Shown here: piece by piece, positions 11,248 through 21,560 of the stretch
Layout: every line of letters begins with the position of its first letter
Position numbering within the stretch: position 1 is the first letter of the stretch
Assembly (NCBI GenBank): GCA_013115145.1
Contig: JAAPAO010000254.1
Span: 1 to 46,426 of the forward strand
Direction: 5' to 3'
DNA length: 46,426 nucleotides
DNA from: Perkinsus chesapeaki
Lineage: Eukaryota > Perkinsozoa > Perkinsida > Perkinsidae
Made by a program: the position numbers and the translations under genes
The notes under the pieces: model-generated
Told to the model about the DNA's origin: nothing
The model's database searches: none
The model's input: the letters and a program-made list of their open reading frames with translations, nothing else

Positions 11248-11769
11248 TCACTTGAGAATGCTGCGAGTAGATATTCCGATGTTCAGTAGGTACAACTGAA
11301 TCTGGTTACACAGACCGAAGTCCATTCGAGCCAGTATACGAATAATTTCATCGCCGCCGCCCAATGAATACAGTCCGGCGTAACAAAATTGGCGATAGGC
11401 CAACAAATTCGCAATCGAATGGTACCTAACACATCTCAATTTATGCGTGGTAACTCGGAAATGAAATCTTTCGTAGACAATTTTTTGACCGGACTGTGAT
11501 ATTACCTCGTTCATTAATAACTCAATTTGATCTATTCTACGATATTCCAGTCGACGATAAGCTCCAAGCAAGAGAGCCAACTCAAGGGTATCAAACTCTG
11601 ATATATTCCTTAATATTGCTGGACTAATAGATTGGAGTAACTGAGCAATCGTCCGCACTGCGCAACGAAATGTGAAGCTCGTTCTTACTTTAGGGTCTCG
11701 ATAACGTATCTTTGCGAACCCCAGCAAACATGTTGTAAGCTCTCTATGCCCCATATGAACCGACATCAA
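11248..11769 (-). CDS. helical-repeat (HPR/RAP-like) protein, C-terminal exon
   Basis: A 173-aa minus-strand frame. Residues 9-40 (RELTTCLLGFAKIRYRDPKV...) and 60-95 (DTLELALLLGAYRRLEYRRI...) repeat the pattern 'E-L-x-x-L-L-x-(A/G)-(F/Y)-x-(K/R)-(I/L)-x-(Y/R)-(R/D)'. That pattern is typical of heptatricopeptide or FASTK/RAP-type organellar RNA-binding repeat proteins, which are abundant in alveolates. No RAP domain is seen at the C-terminus (ends IGISTRSILK). The N-terminal part must lie in upstream exons; a candidate at about 12047-12070 reads MNVFGLNS before GTGAGT. A role in mitochondrial RNA processing is a family-based inference only. Confidence 0.5.
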   Translation of the reverse strand: MMSVHMGHRELTTCLLGFAKIRYRDPKVRTSFTFRCAVRTIAQLLQSISPAILRNISEFDTLELALLLGAYRRLEYRRIDQIELLMNEVISQSGQKIVYERFHFRVTTHKLRCVRYHSIANLLAYRQFCYAGLYSLGGGDEIIRILARMDFGLCNQIQLYLLNIGISTRSILK

Positions 11770-12751
11770 TACTGTACGTTTACCTATTGGAAACCCAATA
11801 TAAAAACAAATACAAGCTTCTTATTAAGTATTCTATATTCATTACTAATAAAGTAACAGAACTCCCAGCAATCAACGACAACGATTTTCGAGAGGTTGAA
11901 CCTTGCAACAGAGCCATGAAAGATACGTTGCTGGAAAGAGCAACCTTCAATGAGATAAGATGAAATACATTATAACTTGACGAGGTAATTAACATATTTT
12001 CTTTACTACAATATACAAAAACGTCAACAATTATTCCCCAACTCACTGAGTTTAGCCCAAAGACGTTCATCCCTAACCCCTCTCATTGAGGTACGCCATA
12101 CTAGTTTAGTAAGTGCTATAGGGCTTTCCATCCATGACTTGGATGAATGCAGTTCCCAACGCTCATTTTCATTTAGTATCTAACATTATTAATAAGTGGA
12201 GTTATCTATTACGAATGAACGATGTTATAATGTTGCTTGCTCTCATGTTTCCCACAATACAACACGAGGATCAATGTCTCAGCGAGACTACTATATATAG
12301 ACCACACAGATAGTAAATTACCTCATCAGAGGCCACAACTGATACGGTATTCCGTATACAAGTTGACGTAAGATTGAAAACACGGTTATTAGAGCATCTC
12401 AGAGTTGAGAGCATTTAAAGAACAAACTTGGATGAAGATGATGGCGTAATTCAAGTCACATGACGAGTCGAAAATTCCAACTTGGAATCTTGCGCACTTC
12501 GAATAACTTTACGCAGCCTGTGGGATATACAGTACCCGCCAACTGTATTTACTTTGCCGGGCGTCAAGCATTCAATTTTCGAAGGTTGGCTTTAAAGTTC
12601 TATCATACATGGAGGGTTTGACACTGTAAGTCATAGTTTATGACTAAAACATTTCGCACGCGAACGCAACCAATTCGCGAAAGAACGGGCGAGCGAAATT
12701 CACGAGGCATATACACAACTGTGACTGTATGTGTGGGCGGAGTCATGATCG
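11770..12751. other. probable 5' exons/introns of helical-repeat gene, then unassigned DNA
   Basis: Minus-strand open segments occur at 11780-12070 but exon limits are unclear. From 12100 to 12751 I see no supported gene. Confidence 0.3.
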
Positions 12752-12793
12752 ATACCGATTCGGTATTGATACTATCGGTTTTACCGATAGTAT
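12752..12793. repeat. two adjacent short hairpins
   Basis: ATACCG-att-CGGTAT (12752-12766) is followed by an 11-bp-arm hairpin, ATACTATCGGT-ttt-ACCGATAGTAT (12769-12793). Confidence 0.75.
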
Positions 12794-13113
12794 GATCAAT
12801 CGACGTTGTCCGACTCTGGTAACACAATCCCAAAGGCTTTATACGAAGTGGTGTTTAGCAAGAAAGCAATACAGCTCTGAGGCACAATAGCTTGAGACCT
12901 CGGAGACAAGTAATGAAGCGTAGGTGAAGATAACTTCTACCAGCAACAAAGACGCAAGATTTTAGCGAATCTTCTCTTATACCTAACTTGCCGTACGTGT
13001 GCGCACTCACCTCTTCCGCACAAGAAGCGCCGCGCCCGTGACCAACTACAACAGCAGGAGACATAAAGACTCGTAGCTACATGTGGCTGAGCGGAATCGA
13101 TTTACATACCATA

Positions 13114-13236
13114 TAGCAGGCATACAGCTACACATAGCAGGCATACAGCTACATATAGCAGGCATACAGCTACACATAGCAGGCATACAGCTACACATAG
13201 CAGGCATACAGCTACACATAGCAGGCATACAGCTAG
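13114..13236. repeat. 21-bp minisatellite, about 5.9 copies
   Basis: Unit TAGCAGGCATACAGCTACAC plus one A, repeated at 13114, 13135, 13156, 13177, 13198 and 13219, with one C/T change in copy 2. The length is divisible by three, so both strands stay open (an IAGIQLH repeat on plus). I regard that as a by-product. Confidence 0.95.
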
Positions 13237-13822
13237 CTCTTAGGCCGGGCTGTGCGGCCACACTACTGTTGTGGTAACGCTGATACTCTTTTATCACTTC
13301 ATACCCCGACGGGGTCACCCCGTTCTCTCAGCTTCCGGCTGCTTATGCCACCACCAGTCAGAGGTTTCAGAGACGAGACGCCACTTCGACGACTCGGGCT
13401 CTATGGCATAAAGCCTATGCATCGTGCATGTCTCGTTTTTACATTTTTCATTCATTGCCCGATGGGCAATGCCCACTTAAAGCGGTCATCTCGAGTATAT
13501 CATTCAGGAGCCAATAACATACACGGGGACACACGAGTGATACTTTGCTGAATACGGTTTACGCATAATACTACCGGTTCGTTGGGACTGGTTTCTCTAT
13601 CAACAGTATTGTAGCTCAGTTCAAGTCTCGCAATGTTAACATTAGCTAGGGGTCTTCACGGGGGGCGATCTATCCTGCTACTAAGTCTTGCAAGCTTGCA
13701 GTGCATTGCTACACTTTTAAAGAGGTGAACATGGTTATAGTCGAACAAAAAGCTTGCTATCATATTGCTCCCCTCAGTCATATCCCATCTGAGAGGTCCA
13801 TGAAGTCACCATTGAGTAGCTG
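13237..13822. repeat. short-palindrome-rich spacer
   Basis: Contains ACCCCG-a-CGGGGT (13303-13315), ATTGCCC-gat-GGGCAAT (13454-13470) and the palindrome TGCAAGCTTGCA (13689-13700). No gene is supported. Confidence 0.5.
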
Positions 13823-14913
13823 GAAATGGTTTCATTTCTCACAAGTTATCGATCATTCTAAGGGTAGGTCCACGCGGGATATTACCTACACTCGTTGGTA
13901 CCAATAGCCAGCTCGTTGTAAAAATGGCATTCTTCAGAGGAACATCTTCTACGGTCCTCTGCACAATATGGTTCTTCGTATCACTGTTGTTGTAAGCGAT
14001 GCCTCTAGACAGGCCGACTGACTGCAATAAGTGACTGTGCTACAATAATTCGGATACATTCCCTTTATTTTACACAACTCCTTCCTGCAAGACGTAGTTC
14101 CAGAAACTCCCTCAGTTGCTCCTGTCAGGTCCGGAGCGTGGGGTTTTCAAGCAAGAATATCTCATGTCCGACGAGTTTTTCAACCATGCTAGACCGGTAG
14201 GGCTAAAAGCTATCTATTAATGTATATTAGTCTGATATCAGTTGATTTTTGTGGGCATCAGTGGTGTGGATCTGACTAAAGCACCTTTCTTTGAAGTAAA
14301 GCACGCCGCACGCCTAGCTATGGCGTCAGTATTCTCACTCGAACTGAGGTACATGCACGACATAGATACCACCAGACTTCAGGGATCAGGTATTCTGGTT
14401 CAACCTTCCCCATAAAAGATTTCTCTACTGCTACATTGAAAAGGTTGTTCACAAACCAACAAATGGTTGACGATGTCGCATTCTTCGGTGCCAAATTGAA
14501 GGCAAAGTACAACGGTGCGAAAATAGTTGTCTTTGGATGCAGCAGAGCTGGGGTATTATGTTTCTCCCACTGAACTAGCAAGACTCGCTCAATTCAGACC
14601 ATCGCTGCCTTGGCACGTCAGAGGTATCCTGATATCTTTCTCGGGGCTGTTGTATCTTCTGGTGCATTCAAGTTCAAACTGGTAGACGAGATGTAAGGTG
14701 GAAGGATGGGTTGTCTTCGCACAGCTCCAACTCAGAAGAGTTCAGCAGCTGAACTTCAGCTCCTTTCCGTTCACTGACTGATGTATTAAGTGAAACTACA
14801 GTGTAGTCACTACACTAATGTAGATAGCTTGTAGAACTTTTGCGGGGATAGCAATACTTGGAAAGTAGGCAAAAGTTAGTGTAGTTAGAAGTACGGCCCG
14901 ATATTGGTTTACG

Positions 14914-14975
14914 TATCCTACCCCTACCTCGAAATTGATGTCCCTATCCTACCCTTACCTCGAAATTGATGTCCC
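14914..14975. repeat. 31-bp direct tandem repeat, two copies
   Basis: TATCCTACCC(C/T)TACCTCGAA... occurs at 14914-14944 and 14945-14975 with one mismatch. It lies inside the S28 pseudogene, consistent with decay after loss of function. Confidence 0.85.
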
Positions 14976-15106
14976 TATTCGCGAAAATGGTTCCCTTATT
15001 TGTGAAATTGGTGGCCTTTAACGCGAAACAGATTTCTGAAAAATGTAGTACTGCAAACCAAATGTACTTCTACGATGGGTTGATGATCGCCTAGAAGTCA
15101 GAGTAG

Positions 15107-15135
15107 ATTGATCTCATCAAGTTGATGAGATCAAT
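15107..15135. repeat. near-perfect palindrome with 14-bp arms
   Basis: ATTGATCTCATCAA, a single G, then the exact reverse complement. It lies within the S28 pseudogene. Confidence 0.85.
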
Positions 15136-16503
15136 GATGGCTTCATCAAGTTGAATTTGCCTCAGTGATGTAAGACAACCATATACCTCTCATCTAGATA
15201 ACAACAATCTCCAATTGGCTGTGAAAAGCCAGTATCTTGTAGTTGTTTGCACACAATTTACAGCACTTGTGTGTGATATACAGTAGATCACTTGTAATAA
15301 GGTACAACCAAATCGTATCCCAAGACTTATCCAAACCAAGTCTGGGCGGTAGTTTAGAGTGCCTGGATGTGGTAAGCCGGTAGACAACAAGATTAATCAT
15401 AGGCTAAAAGTAGGTTGTTCAAGCCCACGCTGATCTCGCCCGTGCAATGATGGATCCTCAAGATCGTCGGGGCGTCGAGCAGAAATTAGGATTCTGTGAG
15501 GGAGTCCTAGAAGACGTAACAAATCAAGTGTATGCGTAAGCATGCAGTATTGCGTTTCAAACATCGAGGCACCGCTTCAGCACAAGCGATGGAAGCCTCC
15601 TTGGAATGTTGGTGCAGGAAAATGATCCCTTTTGTAAGCACGATTACTGCAATATAGACAGGGTCTGTGGCAGGCTTACAAGGAGCGGGTAAGTACAGGA
15701 TTCAGGAGCCTGCATATATTACTATATATTCAGTAATGAATCACCACTTGATAAGCTTGCTGATGTTTACAATACGAATGTCCCGCTACGACCCCGCACG
15801 TGTCGACAGAAGAGGGCAGATAAGTTGATCAATTTGTAGGTCGGATCTGAGACGAAATGTGCATATCGCTGGTTTATGTCACATTTGGAATAATACAATG
15901 TATTCAATGTATTCTCAGGCTCAAGAATGAGACCAGCTCGAACGTCAGTAGAATGAGTATCTTTTACATATGCCACAGTCGCGGCCTTTTTGCTGAGTGT
16001 AAGGAAGGATCATGTCCTTTTTATACTGGGTTTAACAACTGGGTTGATTTTTGGTTAATGGTATGCCATAAGGGCTTTGGCTTGCCGAGAGAGCAGGTAA
16101 ATATAGCCGGGTGAGAGAATAATCTTATGAACCCCAAGGTACTCAAGAACGTTCAAGTAACCCGAAAATACGTTGAAGAAAATCTTCACGGAGCTACTAA
16201 TATTCTATTGATTAACGGTGACACTGATCCTTGGTATCCACAGTCGATTACTCGTGGCAGACCAGGCCTGGAAGTGATGAATGTAGAACAACTGGCATAA
16301 CATAATTACATCAAGCAAGTTGTTGATACGTGTTTAGGTACCTAACGAGGCACACTGTGCTTGGTGCCACATGCCCAATCAGTAAGTGTCGAAGCGATCC
16401 CATTTCTTAATGATTACCAGCCGAGGGATCTCCCAGAGCCTGTCGCACATTTCTCTAAAGATATCCCAGTTCTGCCTACTCTCAATTCGTATCTACTTTT
16501 CTG

Positions 16504-17157
16504 ATCAGACGTGTCGTAGAAGGTATCCATAATGCGGTGGGGAAGTGGACAATCGCGTGAGATGCACGCGGACTCAAGGCTGATGACTAATAGCCCGATC
16601 TCGCATTTGTACTTGTCATAAAGTAGTCGTCTGATGTCTGTCGGTGTGCAAGCTTAGCGGTAACATCGCATATGTTGATTTGTGTAGCATGAGCATCGAT
16701 CGCAGTCGAGACTCATTTATCACTCAGTCGGCGTTGTGTGTTGGAAAGTTGGAAACCACTCAAGGCATGAACAAACCGAGATAATACTTATGCCCACCTA
16801 TTGCTGCGGCACGTCGGGGGGAGGAGGACTCCGAAGCGAAGACACTAATCATTTCCTATTGGCGTAACGCATTTGCACCGTTAGCTGCTGCATTGGCTCA
16901 ATCCTTTTATCAGACTGAATTCGCCAATAACATTGAATAATTGATGGACTAACTTCAGTACAAACTCACGTTGTGACACAATCAAATATCTAAATTAAAA
17001 ATCACTCTGCTGGGAATCGAACTCGCGTCCACCTGGGCTTGTGCCGATGGCGCATAAACCGCCACCGTGTTCAGATGTAGATTGTAGGTGAACCGCCGGT
17101 CTATTATGGATGTGATATTATCATTGATCTATTGTTGATAGTTGTTTTATTTTCATA
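16504..17157. other. intergenic with a tRNA-like B-box fragment
   Basis: No gene is supported. At 17006-17034 the minus strand reads ...GCGAGTTCGATTCCCAGCAG, a tRNA B-box-like core like those in family-3 introns. The flanks do not fold into a proper tRNA cloverleaf. Confidence 0.4.
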
Positions 17158-19993
17158 ATGCCACATTCATTCGACCCTTTTAATCAAATGCCCACTGGAG
17201 ATTATTCCAATTCGGTTCATATAACCATGATGGATTCAACAACTCCACCAAAGACATCAGGAGGAGGGAAGTCGTTGGACGAGGCACAAAGCGATATCGT
17301 CGGAAATCTTGATCTTAAAAAGTTCAAGATAATGGGAACACCATCAACTGTAATAGTATCTTTATCATCTCTGAAATGTACACTTCAATCTCTCTTAGCT
17401 CTCCGTGTTTTCTGACACCTCTAGCGCTGTTATCTCTACACCAGAGCCAGAACCACAATGCCTGCTTGCATGTGGAGTACTGGGCAAGGGTCGTGTGGTT
17501 ACTATCGGTCATGAAGGGTAATAGGGTTGAGGTTATTAATGTTGTATCTTAACAGATCTTCCATATAGACTAACCCATCAACTATTTGAACTTTGACATT
17601 ATATAAATTATAATTGTTGATTAAACTTTGACAGATATTAACATATTTAATGATCTATTTTCTAGTACGGTATCTCTGGTAGGCTGTCTTTAGAAATGCC
17701 TTTATTTATGATAATTCCGCTATTATCCAGGTACATATCATTAGCCTTGGATGATGCCCCTCGAGATGAGGAATCTAAGGTTGCAGTTGAAGTCATGCAT
17801 CGAGCTAGGATATGGGCTTCCAGATCTGATAGGGCTGTTGTCGCTCGCTTGCATGAGGATCATAACACTATCATGACAAGAAGTGACTTTGACGTCATTG
17901 CGGTTCGAACCAACGACCTTCCGCTGAGAAGCCCGACGACTCCCCAAGTGGTGAATCGAGTCCTTTCTCTCGTACGAGATGAGGGTGTTGGGCTGTTGAT
18001 TGGCATTAACGGTTGGGGATGGGAATGCCTCAATAAAGGGCATACTATAGTGGAGCATCCAATGCAATCGATCGCGCTTCAAGCTGGGATATGCTTTGAA
18101 GCTGAGTATCTTCCTGGTTGTCGACCATTGAGTGGTGATAGAAAGGTTACCCAATTGAGTGAAGTTAGTAAGGCATCGTTCCACACTTTGGTTCCTCTAA
18201 TGAAGGTTTGTGTGGTGCCTGGCAAGTCCACCCCAATCGGTGATATGGTACTAGGAGCAGTTGATCAACGATTACATCTTACAGATGATGACAAGAGGAT
18301 GATACGACAGCTGCTGGTAGATGGAGCTTCAGGGAGATGGAGAGCCGGCAATGGAGTTACCAAGACAAATCTTATGCAGCTCCTTGGAACATTTTTGGAA
18401 TTCGCACCACAGAAGATTCCTGGTGATGTCCGCTTGCAGGACGCTATCCATTATGCTGGCAAAGACTTCCCGGGTGTCTGTCCTGCTCCCGGTCAGGACG
18501 CATTGAGCCTGTCTGAAGGCACTGGGCAGGGAGAGGAGGTTGAAGTTCATTTCGAAGCTGTGTTGAAAGATACGCCCCATTCCTCGGTGACAGGGCGTAG
18601 CTTCGACCCTTGGATCAGTACAGGGGTGTATGCAAGGCCGGGGGAGACCATTCGAGTTAGTTTGGAATCTTTAATAAGATGCTCGAATGCTGAGGAGGCC
18701 GCTAAAGGGCAAGGCAGCCCAGTGCAGATGGCTGAGGTTCTGGCGGAGGATAGCGGGTTCAGGGTCAGAATCGGGTGCCATAAAGATGACAATTCAAAGT
18801 TGGACAGCTGGAGAAGGTGGCCTAGAATCTCTGCGGCGAGTAAAGATATCCTTTCTGGGAAGAATCTTGAGGTTGAGCTCACATCTGTGTTTGGTGGTCT
18901 AGTCTATATTGAGAGGATCCGTGAAAATGGAGTCGAGCCGAGTAAAGCAGGCAATGTGAATCTTAATGTTGATTCCATCCTGATGGCTTGCGCACGCGTG
19001 CAAGGCGGTGTTCCGGCCCTTTGGTGGTGCAGTGGTGTTTGGATGCTCGGTGGTCGTCCTGCGGAGAATCTCAAAAACCTTCCGCGTGCGGAGAATGCGT
19101 ATCCTCCTTGGGGTGAGGTCCAAGCTAAGCATCTTATCTTGACCCTTCCCACCCGGCTCCTCCTTGACCATGCTCTCGCCCTTAATGATGGTTGGGCTGA
19201 AACTGTCGCCGATTTTTGGGACAGAGTTGTGCGCAGTCATTGTGACATCGCCTGTCGACCAGTCTGTGGCGAGGAGCGTTTCCGCTTCGTATTTGATGTG
19301 CAGATATCTGCTGGCTGGATGCATAGTGGTTATCCTGTAATGGCACACGAGAAGCCGACAGCCGAAGATTCCTGCGCGGTTTGGGGGCCGGCGAATCTTC
19401 GTGGCGCGCACAGCCCTGGTAAGCTTCTCACGGACGGCGATTGGGGCCTCTTCCATGAGCTGGGGCATCATTTCCAGCGAAGGAGATGGACCTATAAATC
19501 CTGTGGAGAAGTTACGGTGAATCTGTTCAGTATGTACAGCATGATGACAATTATTGGTAAAAAGATTCCTACCAAAGATATGTCCAATGTTAAGGAAGGT
19601 CACCAGAAGGCTGAGGATTTCATAACTCAGAGGATCGCCTGTGAGGGAGGGGGACAGAATATCATTTCGGCTGCGCAGTGTCGGAAGCCTATAACTGATG
19701 CGTTGGATCAATGGAGCCCTTGGGTTGGTCTCACCATGTACGTCGATGTCATCGAGACCTTCGGCTGGGAGCTGCTGAGGAATGTTTTGAGGAGTTTCGA
19801 GCAGGATGGCACCTACGACCAGCAACCAGATCCCACTGAGTGGTGGGCGAGAGTGAGCAAAGCCTGTGGGGAGGGATTGTCACTTTACTGTCGGGTTTGG
19901 GGTGTACCAGTCGATCTGGATAGGATGGATAGGGAAGGTGGTGATTCGAGGGAACAATGGCTGCCAAGGTGGATTCAAGAAAAACTTATGTGA
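17158..19993 (+). CDS. TCAF-like protein with M60 metallopeptidase domain
   Basis: Three exons: 17158-17355, 17399-17517 and 17683-19993, giving 875 aa. Intron 1 is 43 nt (phase 0) and intron 2 is 165 nt (phase 2). The N-terminal region matches the TRPM8-channel-associated-factor fold: GKGRVVTIGHEG in exon 2, then GVGLLIGINGWGWE in exon 3. The C-terminal third is a peptidase M60 (gluzincin) domain with HELGHH at about residue 697 and the downstream acid in SCGEVTVNLFS, so the zinc ligands and catalytic Glu are present. A large Trp-rich middle region (WWCSGVWMLGG) precedes it. M60 enzymes cleave glycoproteins such as mucins; TCAF proteins traffic ion channels. No signal peptide is obvious at the chosen ATG, which is the first in the open exon. 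A secreted or surface glycan-protein role in a parasite is an inference. Confidence 0.85.
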
Positions 19994-20102
19994 GCCTTTA
20001 AAGGTTAATATTGACAGTTTATCGATAAATATAGGGGTTGCGTTGAGTTTAATTTGACATACTTTGTATCTTGCACGGTTTTAGCTTGGATTCTTCCGGA
20101 AC

Positions 20103-20656
20103 ATGGCTGCAAAGCCAGCTGCGAAGACCAAGGGTGAGAGACGCGGGTTCTATCCTCGGTGAGGGTGTTTTGTGATTTACTTAGGAAAGGAGATCAAAAC
20201 GAAAGGAATTCAAAAGAATGGGAAGAAGAATGCACACATTCATAAAGAAGGTAGTTTTCGAGAGGCATGCAATCTGACCTATTGTGTATCTTACCGGTTT
20301 CGGGCTTAGATACCAGAAAGAGCGAGTCTTCGACCGAGTCGATCGATGACATTTTCGGAGCTTTGAAGAAGGCACCAGTAAAGTTGAACCATGCATCTGA
20401 CGCAGAAAAAGATACTTCCAACAAAGCGATATCAGCTTCGTCATTATCGTCATCATCATCAATTCGGCCAAAGGGGCCCCTTGACGACCCGCTTGGACTC
20501 GCAAACCAATCAGAAGGGTCTCGTAAAAGGACGGAGGAAGGTTATAAAATATACACCGAAGAGGAACTTCGTATAGGAAAGGGAGGAAGTAATAATAGGA
20601 GGGGCAGGGGGGAAAGGTATAATGGTGTTATTAATAAGAATGAGATGTTAGATTGA
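20103..20656 (+). CDS. DUF1764 family protein
   Basis: Exons 20103-20133, 20185-20250 and 20310-20656, phases 1 and 1, 147 aa. It starts MAAKPAAKTKGKEIK, a Lys-rich N-terminus, followed by the family's IDDIF box (SIDDIFGALKKA, about residues 42-53) and the C-terminal signature DDPLGLA...RTEEGYKIYTEEELRIGKGG (about residues 92-127). DUF1764 proteins are small, conserved eukaryotic proteins of unknown function, probably nuclear or nucleolar from their basic character. The usual Cys-rich ending after 'GKGG' is absent here; instead the protein ends in a basic NNRRGRGERY stretch. The start is supported by frame continuity through two short introns. Family-4 sequence lies just upstream (about 20057-20085) and within intron 2. 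Confidence 0.85.
20251..20309 (+). repeat. family-4 intron, antisense core (59 nt)
   Basis: Intron 2 of the DUF1764 gene. Its second half, CCTATTGTGTATCTTACCGG, is the reverse complement of the family-4 core, ending GGGCTTAG. Confidence 0.7.
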
Positions 20657-21174
20657 ATAATACTAAGGTATTGAATCAGTTCATCTTTCAAGTTGGTAGA
20701 GGCATGCTTATTAAACATATTAGTATAATAATAATATATAGCTCTGATCGGTCGTCCAAATAATCGTCCCTTCGTCACCGACTCACAGTATTAGTTATTT
20801 AATATAAAGGCTGCTTTCATACAGTTACTCGGCTAACTGTATGATCTCTTTTTCGACCCTCCTGTATACCCCCTCACTCAGAGTAACTCGAAGACTTTCC
20901 AAAATGTATTAGCAATTCGATTTGGTTTATAATGTCGAGCTTTAATACAAGTAGTTCAGCAAATAGGGCTCTTTAGTGGGGGGGCTCCATCTTAACCTAT
21001 TTAGTATCTTTTCAGATACTCCCGATTGTCCGTTCGATTGTTGGTGTTGTTTCTAGTATTAACGTAAATTACTCAAGAGTTACTTGTTACTATTCCCCAG
21101 AGATTCTCGTCGAGTTCGGTTGTAGGCATTTTGAGCTGTGTTGTATCTTGCATGCTTCAAGGTTGGATTCTCTT
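20657..21174. other. intergenic with hairpin and family-4 copy
   Basis: A hairpin CATACAGTTA-ctcggc-TAACTGTATG lies at 20818-20843. A family-4 copy (TTGTATCTTGCATGC) lies at about 21139-21155, immediately before the WW gene. No coding exon is supported. Confidence 0.5.
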
Positions 21175-21348
21175 ATGTCATCTGATTCTCTTCCTTCGGG
21201 TTGGACCCGATACACTACCGATGATGGTGAGGAATATTTCTTTAACGAAATTACCGAAGTAACTCAATGGGATCGGCCCACTCAACCGGCAACACGAGCC
21301 AGCGGCGGAGTAGGGAAGAAGAAGAATAAGAAGGATAAAGGAGAGTAA
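21175..21348 (+). CDS. small WW-domain protein
   Basis: 57 aa from ATG 21175; an in-frame ATG at 21148 would add nine residues but lies inside a family-4 repeat copy. Residues 5-38 are a complete WW domain: LPSGWTRYTTDDGEEYFFNE, then VTQWDRP, with both signature Trp, the aromatic pair (YFF) and the terminal Pro. The C-terminus is Lys-rich (KKKNKKDKGE), suggesting a nucleic-acid or nuclear context. WW domains bind Pro-rich ligands, for example in splicing factors or the RNA polymerase II tail. The protein is very short, so upstream exons may exist, but none was found. Confidence 0.7.
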   Translation: MSSDSLPSGWTRYTTDDGEEYFFNEITEVTQWDRPTQPATRASGGVGKKKNKKDKGE

Positions 21349-21560
21349 TAATAACAGCGATGGACTACTGGAAATGCCCGACTAATAATAACGACTATGT
21401 GCTGTAGACGATTTGGATGGTAATTTGTAATAATAAAATATTATATATTGGTTAATTGATCACATTCCGGCAAACGGTTCGAGGGGGATTAGGTTGAACA
21501 AAGTAATTGGGTATAGAGTGGCTTTGCATCAGGTATGTCCCGATCGATGCTGGAGCTTTG

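Larger units (their letters stand above)
13823..16503 (+). pseudogene. decayed serine peptidase S28 (Pro-X carboxypeptidase-like)
   Basis: Collinear fragments of an S28 peptidase in changing frames. They are the N-terminal KWFHFSQVIDHSK (13823-13861), KQEYLMSDEFFNHARPVG (about 14149-14217), VDLTKAPFF...SVFSLELRYMHD (14252-14362), and STATLKRLFTNQQMVDDVAF leading to VVFGCSRAG (14413-14575), which carries the expected serine nucleophile G-C-S-x-x-G. Next come YPDIFLGAVVSSGAF (about 14620-14670), ENDPFCKHDYCNIDRVCGRL (15612-15690), and ILLINGDTDPWYPQSITRG (about 16190-16255), the catalytic-Asp block. EAHCAWCHMPNQ (about 16346-16382) is a candidate His block, and a tail ends NSYLLF (16503). At least five stops or frameshifts break it (for example after CFSH, VDEM, TNQVYA and EQLA, and at 16382). 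Some breaks could be introns, but 16382 cannot be bridged easily. Family order and spacing are intact. Confidence 0.75.

Noticed and set aside
11644-11668. Family-1-like string within the helical-repeat exon
   Set aside because: Several mismatches in the core, and the residues fit the protein repeat pattern; probably chance.
13083-13277. Open frames over the 21-bp minisatellite on both strands
   Set aside because: The repeat unit is a multiple of three, which keeps any frame open; no other coding feature.
17006-17080. Candidate tRNA gene (minus strand)
   Set aside because: The B-box-like core is present, but T-stem and acceptor-stem pairing fail. Same judgement for the cores at 22061, 22376, 22536, 32203, 41848 and 44502.
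18899-19825. Long minus-strand open frame (308 codons)
   Set aside because: It is exactly antisense to the M60 domain of the TCAF-like gene, which has clear family motifs; the antisense product has none.
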